Position numbers and translations under genes: made by a program. A stretch of 64,000 bases of DNA from Zarea fungicola (Eukaryota; Ascomycota; Sordariomycetes; Hypocreales; Cordycipitaceae). Shown in pieces: positions 57,367 through 64,000 of this stretch. The DNA is taken from NCBI GenBank assembly GCA_900169235.1, contig FWCC01000295.1, forward strand, positions 124,335 through 188,334. Direction: 5' to 3'. How positions within the stretch are numbered: position 1 is the first letter of the stretch; every line of letters begins with the position of its first letter. Below the pieces are notes generated by a model. The model was not told the origin of the DNA. It worked only from the letters and a program-made list of their open reading frames with translations, and searched no databases.

Positions 57367-60300
57367 ATTGAACCCTGTCTTTGTTTCTTCGGCCGTGTAG
57401 TTATACACAAGTGTACAGAGCAGATGTAGAGGAAGCTGTTGACTCGGATGAACAGGTTCCTGACGACTGGAATGTAACTTGGTTGTTGAGGCGACCGAGT
57501 TGTCAAAGAGTTGTCGAGACCTGGGGTGAAAGATTTCCTGACAGCGCAAAACGGGCGATGCAGCTCTATTTATTTCAACTGTTTCCCAAGTTTCCCCGCA
57601 AACAATGCAAGAGATTACAACAGGGCCTGGGTCTGGGGAAATGCAACCTGGAGAAAATAAAGATAAAATACTGTAAAAATCTTTTTGAGACAGACCGGCT
57701 GCAGCGAACATGCATGCCCCACTGCTCCGACTAACACCAGGAGGAGTATGAAGTCAGTGCCCGCCTATCGGAGAGTCTGAAGCCGGCAGCTAGCGTCTAG
57801 AAGCGGCATTCGAAGCTTCTGTTGGAAACACTTTTGCTTGGCGGGACGGCCGTGGCGTTCTGAGCCTACAGGGGGGCTCACAAAGGGCGTACGGGCGAAA
57901 TTTTTTGACGTGGTGGCTTGCAGGGGATCTCCGTGTCGGAACATGATAAGCGGATTGGCGGCGCCCAAACCGCTGAATGAGGAAGCTCACCCAGAGATAA
58001 CGGTGATAACAGGTTCTTGTCATCAAGCCAACGATCTAAAGGATCGAATTTGTTTCCAAGCCTTCCAAGCCTTCCAAGAAGACAAGAGATATAAGACACA
58101 CCCAACCCAGGAAAACCGCCAACAGACCCTGCGGCTGAAAACAGCACCTGTGGGAAGAGACATCCCCCAGCAACGGTCTCTGCTTTTACCGACCCACTGG
58201 GAGAAATTTTGCGAGGTCATACTGGGTTCAATCCGCATTTTAACGGAGCACCTCTCGGGGTAACTCAACTAAGCCGGTGAAGGCATTGTCGCCAGAAAAT
58301 TGAGAGCGCGCTCCCAACTTTTCCCGCGAGTCAGCATTATCCCCCTTGTCAGCTTTAAATTAAGTTTAGGCTGCCGTTCTCCAGTCTTGTGCGCCCGACA
58401 TCGCTGAGACTGAGCGAGGCAATACAATGGTGCAGAGCCGAGGTCTACCCTAGATCAAATTGCCGGCCATGTCTGTCGCGTCTTTGTACCTTTTTGGGCT
58501 ACATGTTGAGATTTCCTTGCATCCGAATAGATTTGTGGTCATTATGAAGCTCATAACTGAGTTGCAGCATTTTCCGACCGTTGTAGTGGTTGAGATGACT
58601 GTCAGAAAATCGCAGGGTGTCAAGGATCAGCGCGGTACGCCCTTTGCTTCCAGATTTGGAAAACGCTTGGCCAAGTGGGCATCTGGAATCCGCTCTGCTT
58701 TTGCATGTCCTGATGGGGATGTCTGTCTTTGAAAATAGACAATTGCCGAAGAGAATAACTTTCGACGTAGGTGGCCTGAATGCTACATCAGGCTCGAGCC
58801 AAGCGCAGGGAAGCGCAGAAAGCCACTCGTCTGCACCCGTCGGTTCTGTGATTATCGTGATTGTACTGGTAAAATTGCAGCTGACAAATGATTGTTGTGA
58901 ATGATGTTTGCCAGGAAAAGAGCGCAACCTGCACAGACGCGCACTGATCAACCGTGGCTGCTTTGTTCCCTGCAATGCCCACAAAGGAACGCGACTTCTT
59001 GAACTGTAAATGCCAGGTTCTTGTCGGAGTAAAGAGGCGAGCTTATCTCTTACTCTACGCCGACCACTTGTTCAAATTGTGCACAATTGTATTTCGCTGT
59101 CCAGAGCAGTCTTGCGCAGCAGCACGGAGTGATCTCGGGGCCTAGGGATCCGGAAACCGCTCAGGCGCAGGAACTTATTAGTAAAGAAAACAAGTTGGCT
59201 TCTAGAAGCAATCCACTGCGACGGCCAGCGCAGCCACAATCGGAGCGTGACGCTCCGTAATTGTGCCCACACTGCCCACTGGCCTTGTTAGTCCCATTAC
59301 TAGCCTGGTGGTGCTTGTTGCTTGGGCACTGTGATTGCGTGTTGCAACTAATTCTGTACGTTTCGGACGATGGCGATTGGGATGGCAGCAGACGGGAATC
59401 CGAATCTTGTCCGCCGCCGGCAGAGCCGTTGCATGAGTGAGCGAGTCCAAATTCTCGGCTTGATTCAGCCGATATGGGAATAGCTGTTCTAATATTGTAT
59501 CTTGCTGCACGCACAGCTCGGATTCACTGATGACAGTGGGCCAGGCTACGTATGCAATGTAGGATGCGGGCGCTAACTCTCAGCCCAAAGAGTCTCAGCT
59601 GCCTTGCAGTGACTCTTCGCGCTGGCATATTGTCACCCATACATATTCTGAGAGTTGGTCGACAGTTTGGCCCGCGGGCGATGGCTTTCTTGCTGCCGCG
59701 TGCTTCTTGGGTTTCGCATTTGCTTCACGAGCACCATGGCGTTTTTGTCGGATTCAACCGTAGCGCTACAGAACAGTTGTAAGCTGTTTACGGCTTGCCC
59801 GTGCTTGCCCGTGGCTTGCCTGAAATTAGTAAACCTCACAGGTAGTGGTGTTGTCGTGTGGCAGCCTGAACATGCGTTGCAGCGTCTTGGAGGAAATAGT
59901 GGCAGGCGACACATTTATTGCTTCTTGCATTGCATAATGGATAACCACCGTGCAACCCTTCACCCTAGATGAGACATGAGGTAAGCCCTGCGCTGCGGGG
60001 AAGCGATGGCCGCTAACAAGTTGTCGTCACAAGCACCATTTGCTTCCTCTGCTGCGTAATTTTCATTCCTTTTAGACTTCAGCACAGTGGCGGTGCTGCC
60101 AACAATGGAGCTCATCTAAAGCTGCGCCATGAACGACTTGAAAGCATCTCTCAAAACTTTAATGTTTCCACATGTGGCTTGGGCAGACGGGAGGAGCGCG
60201 AAATCTATTTCTGACATGAATCGTCATCAAGCGGTAATGCTTCATGCGTCGCGGAGAGCACCCGTCTCGATGCCAAGCGATTCGCCGATGAGAGCCCTAC

Positions 60301-61192
60301 AGAGCTGCCGGGCCTGCCACGTACGCAATACGATTACGGGCTATTATAGCCATCCTGGAATAGCATCAGTTACGTGGTAGTGGTTGTGGGATGGTGGCCG
60401 GCCGTAGGGTAAGTGATTTGCTCCCCTGTCGGCGTACTAGATGGTGTGATGCTGGTAGTTGGTGCGCCAACGTCACCAGACTAATCAACCACTAATCAGA
60501 GTCAGCCTTCTTCTGGAGGGTCAAGTAACTAATCAACAGTCGTTTTCCTCCTATGGCTAGCGGGATGGGCTTGTGTTGTGCAACTAAACGTATGCCGTCG
60601 TCCTGATTGGGGGGTTCGCCGAATGGCTGGGCACCATGTCTCATCGGTGTGGCTCAGGCTGTACTCAGCCCTACAACTGAATTGGCATTCATACGCATCG
60701 TTGGCTTGGACTGCCTGCTTCCCTCTGGTCGCCTCCACTTCTGAGCCCGATTTGTAGCTAATTATTCGTTCGGGTTCCGGCAGCCCGCCGCAGCAAAGTA
60801 CATCCGTTGGACATGCGAAGTACCTCCGCAAGACACTTGCCGAATCGAGGCAAAACCAAGCGAGGGGAGTATTTTGCTGCCGTACAGCGCTGCGCCGCCC
60901 TCGTCAGAGGTACCAAGCTGCGGCGGTGTACGGGGGGATTTCTTTGTACCTGTCAACGAATGAAACAAGGCACAGTTATAAACGTACAAAAAGGACCTTG
61001 TTTTCTCTTTGACTAGTTGTGCCATATAAGGGAACGACAGCCTCCCATTCACGCCCCTCCCTCTTGTGATTGTATTTTCTCTTTGGCCTTGTCTGATTGT
61101 GTAACCTATACCTTACGATAGGGTTGACTCTGCTTTTGGTGCACCTTTTCCTGATCTGCACAAAGCAAACGAAATCCACATTGTTCGCCGCC
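57367..61192. other. Gene-poor stretch of 3.8 kb
   Basis: No gene supported on either strand. Many frames of 60-160 codons overlap antisense to each other (57800-58270, 58499-58984, 59161-59510) without domains or splice patterns. A lineage-specific small gene or long non-coding RNA cannot be excluded. Confidence 0.55.
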
Positions 61193-62578
61193 ATGCAACA
61201 AAGCTACCTATATCCAGAGAGCGCCAGCACAGCCTCGAGCTCCATCTCGGGCGTGTCAACACGATCATGCGCCCTTATCGATGCCGTTTACGCCGCTGCC
61301 TCGTCCAAAGCTGGCCCTCGTGTTAGTGGTCTACCCAATCTGTCGTTCCGCTGCAGCCCCAAGGCCACGGGAGGACAACGCCTCTCCCTTGATGCACGCA
61401 TGACGGGCAACAGCATCGACGGCTTCTTTGCATCGCGAGGTAGCTCGTCGAGCGGCAGCAGCGATGACTTTGACAGCGCCTACGACCAATATAGCCGCAC
61501 CGCACACATGGGTATCCTCGATCCCAGCTACAAGCTCTTTGTAAGCCAGCAAGGCCACGGCTCGCTGGTATACAAGGTCAAGAGCGGCGCTGCGGTGATT
61601 GCCGGCGACCCTCTGTGCTCGCCAGACCAGATCCAGCCTCTTCTCGACGAGTTTCAGCAGTTTCGCGGCGATCGACGTCTTCGAATCGTGTACATTGGCG
61701 CGAGCGCCGCATTCGCGGAGCGGGCACAGCGGCAGGGCTGCGTGACGATGCACTTTGGCCGGGAGCGCGTGCTGAACCCCATGACGAACCCGCTGCTGCA
61801 CAACAAGGCCGGCAAGCGCACCATCAGCCAGTGCCGGCAGCTGCTCGACGCGGGGCGCGGCGGCGTCTCGGTGGGCGTCTACGCGCCGAGCGTCAACGGG
61901 TACGATCCGGCGCTGGAGGAGGAGCTGCAGGCCGTGTATGACGGATGGCGCACGCAGCGGGACACGTTGCGGCCGTCGAGCGCCCAGGCTTTCATCACCC
62001 AGTACGATCTCTTTTCGCGGCCGGACATTACCCTCTTTCTCTACACATGTGACCGCGAGGGCCGCGCCAACGGCATCGCGGGACTGCGGTATCTTGGCGC
62101 CAACAACGGCTTTCAGCTGGATCCCTGCGTGGCCTCGGAAGATGCGCCGCGTGGTATTACAGATTTGTTGGTCATTTCGGCGATGCAGCTTCTGCGCAAC
62201 AGTGGTGTGTCGTACCTTAGTCTGGGCTTTGAGCCGTACGGGGAGCTCAAAGAGGTGGTCGGGAGAGATGGCCTGTTGGCCAAGCTGACGCGGGATGGTT
62301 ATCGTCGCGTGATGGGCTCGATCAAGGCCTCGGGAAAGCAGACACACAACGACAAGCTACGACCAGACGAAGACCAAGAGTCTGGGCTCTACATTATTTT
62401 GCCCCGTGGAGTGCTGCATCTACGAGAGATAAGTGCACTGATAAAGACGGCGAATGTCGATGTGACGAGTTTATTTTCCCGAAAGGAGCATCGTGCAAAG
62501 GAGAATGCTGAAAATGAACGCCATCAAAAGGAGGAGCCCCCTCCACAGAAGAGTCGGCAAATGGCGGTGGCATCATGA
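61193..62578 (+). CDS. Free-standing DUF2156 (LPG_synthase_C, GNAT-like) protein, ErgS-type candidate
   Basis: 461 aa from the ATG at 61193, which has a strong context (gccgccATGCAA); the frame is open upstream but looks like leader. Ser-rich N-terminus to about residue 105, then the DUF2156 domain: MGILDPSYKLFVSQQGHGSL, VIAGDPLCSP, HFGRERVLNP, a TISQCRQLLDAGRGG block, GIAGLRYLGANNGFQLDPC and YLSLGFEPYGEL. Charged C-terminal tail. DUF2156 is the aminoacyl-tRNA-dependent transferase domain of bacterial MprF. In fungi, ErdS (AspRS-DUF2156) and free-standing ErgS attach Asp or Gly to ergosterol (published). With no AspRS part here, an ErgS-like role is the best inference; no membrane helices are seen. 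Confidence 0.88.
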   Translation: MQQSYLYPESASTASSSISGVSTRSCALIDAVYAAASSKAGPRVSGLPNLSFRCSPKATGGQRLSLDARMTGNSIDGFFASRGSSSSGSSDDFDSAYDQYSRTAHMGILDPSYKLFVSQQGHGSLVYKVKSGAAVIAGDPLCSPDQIQPLLDEFQQFRGDRRLRIVYIGASAAFAERAQRQGCVTMHFGRERVLNPMTNPLLHNKAGKRTISQCRQLLDAGRGGVSVGVYAPSVNGYDPALEEELQAVYDGWRTQRDTLRPSSAQAFITQYDLFSRPDITLFLYTCDREGRANGIAGLRYLGANNGFQLDPCVASEDAPRGITDLLVISAMQLLRNSGVSYLSLGFEPYGELKEVVGRDGLLAKLTRDGYRRVMGSIKASGKQTHNDKLRPDEDQESGLYIILPRGVLHLREISALIKTANVDVTSLFSRKEHRAKENAENERHQKEEPPPQKSRQMAVAS

Positions 62579-62844
62579 GGGTGTTATGCCAAAGACTGGC
62601 GAACTAACAAAGGGCGGCCATGAACTGCGTTGAAGTACCAGGACGTGGCAAACATCTGTGCAAACAATTTTCTTTTAAATGTATAACACCGTTGACACTC
62701 ATTAACTATTTTATTATAGATCATTTCCTTTTCTTTAGCATAGCCTGTTCCAATTTATTTCATGATTCTATTTTTGCGTTCCCGTAAGAGTTTCCCATTT
62801 TATTTTCTTCGTCGTAAATGTTTATCGTAATTTGCCTGTGCCAG
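62579..62844. other. Short convergent spacer
   Basis: 3' ends of the DUF2156 and MFS genes meet here. AT-rich, with no gene. Confidence 0.6.
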
Positions 62845-64000
62845 TTATGCTTTTCCCAGCCAGGGAACATTCATCTTGAAACGCATAATGGCGGCGAGTC
62901 CAGCGGCGCCGAGACTCAGAGAGCCAGCATAGAACATGGCAGGGCGGAAAGCATGGAAGCCACCCGTCTCGCCGCCGTATGCATCCAAGATGTAACCGGC
63001 AATCGGCGCGCCCTAGAAACCACTGTTAGATAAAACTTTAAAAGTCAAAGTACAAATGAGCCTACCATGAGATAACCTCCCGCCCATCCAGTGACAATCA
63101 TGCCGAGTGCAACAACCACGCGCGCCGAGCCAAAGACATTGCCCACGACGGTCGGAATCGTGGAAAAGAAGCCCCCATTGGCGGCACCGTTGAGAATGGC
63201 AAACACGGCCAGCGGCGCAACCGTGGTGGACGTCGGCCACAGCACCAGCATGCCGATTCCGCTCGCCAGCAGACACCCCAGCATGGTGTTGATGGGGCCA
63301 CACTTGTCCGAGAGCAAGCCGCCGAGCATGCGCCCAACGGCCGAGGCAAAGTTGAAGCCGGCGAGGAGCGCCGCGCCCGTCCCCGCGGACAGGCCGATGG
63401 AGGTGCTGTAGAGGGGCAGGAAGAAGGCCGGGACGAGCAGCGGGAACGTGGCGATGGCGCCGGCGACAAACATGAGGCTGAAGCGGACATCCCTGAAGAG
63501 GCGCCACTCGATGGAGCCGACGACGGCGACGGCGCTGCGCTCCTTGATGAGAAAGGCGGCGGGCACGCCCGTGGCGAGGGTGGCGAAGCCCATGATGCGG
63601 TACGTCCACGCGGGGCCGGAGCGCTGGATCAGGAGGCCCTCGACAATGGTGATGACGGCGCCGCCGAGCCCGCCGCCCGCAAAGACGAGCCCGTTGGCGA
63701 GCCCCCGGCGCTTCTTGAAGTACTGCGCCGGCGTGACGGAGCACACGGTGAAGCACAGGCTCATGCCGACGCCGAGCATGACGCCCGCCGTCACGTACAG
63801 GCCGGCAATGTTGCGCGTGGTGAAGCTGGCCAGGAGCTGCGCGAGGGTGATGGTGGAGATGCCCAGGACGGCGGTCCAGCGGGTGCCGATGAGGCGGATG
63901 ATGCGCGCGTTGACCATGGCCATGACGGCGATGAGCGTCGCGGGGATGGACCCGGCAAAGGAGAGCGTCGAGGCCGAGCCCAGCCCCTGCTTGACGAGCG
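62845..64000 (-). CDS. MFS transporter, monocarboxylate-porter-like, 5' part beyond the window
   Basis: The last exon 63012-62845 (GAPIAGYILDAYGGETGGFH) is joined through a 53-nt intron (GTAGGC...TCTAG) to an upstream exon that stays open to base 64000, so the N-terminal helices are missing. Visible parts: GLGSASTLSFAGSIPATLIA, helices with FKKRRGLANGLVFAGGGLGG (the MCT-type cytoplasmic motif), then GFNFASAVGRMLGGLLSDKCG and a C-terminal six-helix half. Fungal MCT-like proteins carry carboxylates, riboflavin or unknown metabolites. Substrate undetermined. Confidence 0.88.

Noticed and set aside
61331..62347. 338-codon frame antisense to the DUF2156 gene
   Set aside because: Composition bias of the opposite strand; the sense strand has clear conserved motifs.

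Overview
This window looks like nuclear DNA of a filamentous ascomycete, probably a Sordariomycete close to Hypocreales (the lineage is an inference). The reasons: almost every gene needs 44-72 nt GT-AG introns with CTAAC/CTGAC branch sites. Several families are typical of fungi: a HET-domain/ankyrin protein, F-box paralogs, an ABCC transporter with a TMD0, an ArAE_2_N/DUF2421 transporter, a LovD-like beta-lactamase-fold enzyme, a fungal secreted phospholipase A2, an Mtr-like amino-acid permease and a free-standing DUF2156 protein. There is also an intron-containing tRNA-Glu. I worked out exon junctions by hand from reading frame, splice consensus and family conservation.

Layout. 1-7 kb: a 5'-truncated HET/ankyrin gene converges on a broken membrane-protein gene. 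7-13 kb: mostly non-coding, with one four-exon gene for a secreted, Kex2-processed, cysteine-rich protein. 12.9-16.5 kb: a GNAT-like gene and a three-exon P450. 16.86-17.66 kb: an 800-bp, very AT-rich element with 62-bp terminal inverted repeats and TA flanks. 19-28 kb: a lysine/arginine-rich repeat protein, two tandem F-box paralogs, a decayed C2H2 zinc-finger gene, a dispersed repeat in two copies, and a coiled-coil gene with a 7-bp tandem duplication. 29-36 kb: a polytopic membrane protein and an ABCC transporter. 38 kb: tRNA-Glu. 39-47 kb: DUF2421 transporter, LovD-like hydrolase/acyltransferase, secreted gamma-glutamyltransferase and secreted phospholipase A2. 48-57 kb: a metabolic neighbourhood of SDR, cupin, succinate-semialdehyde dehydrogenase, sugar transporter, isochorismatase-like hydrolase and amino-acid permease. 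61-64 kb: DUF2156 protein and a partial MCT-like MFS transporter that runs off the right edge.

A recurrent feature is single-base loss, usually in a short homopolymer, that breaks an otherwise continuous conserved protein. There are five cases in four genes (near 2165, 3697, 6074, 35542 and 54837). These may be assembly errors or real decay; the 7-bp duplication at 28044-28057 and the in-frame stop at 6608 are not of this type. The most interesting biological candidates are the HET/ankyrin plus membrane-protein pair (a possible decaying allorecognition locus), the secreted eight-cysteine protein, the TIR element and the DUF2156 protein (a candidate tRNA-dependent sterol aminoacylation enzyme).
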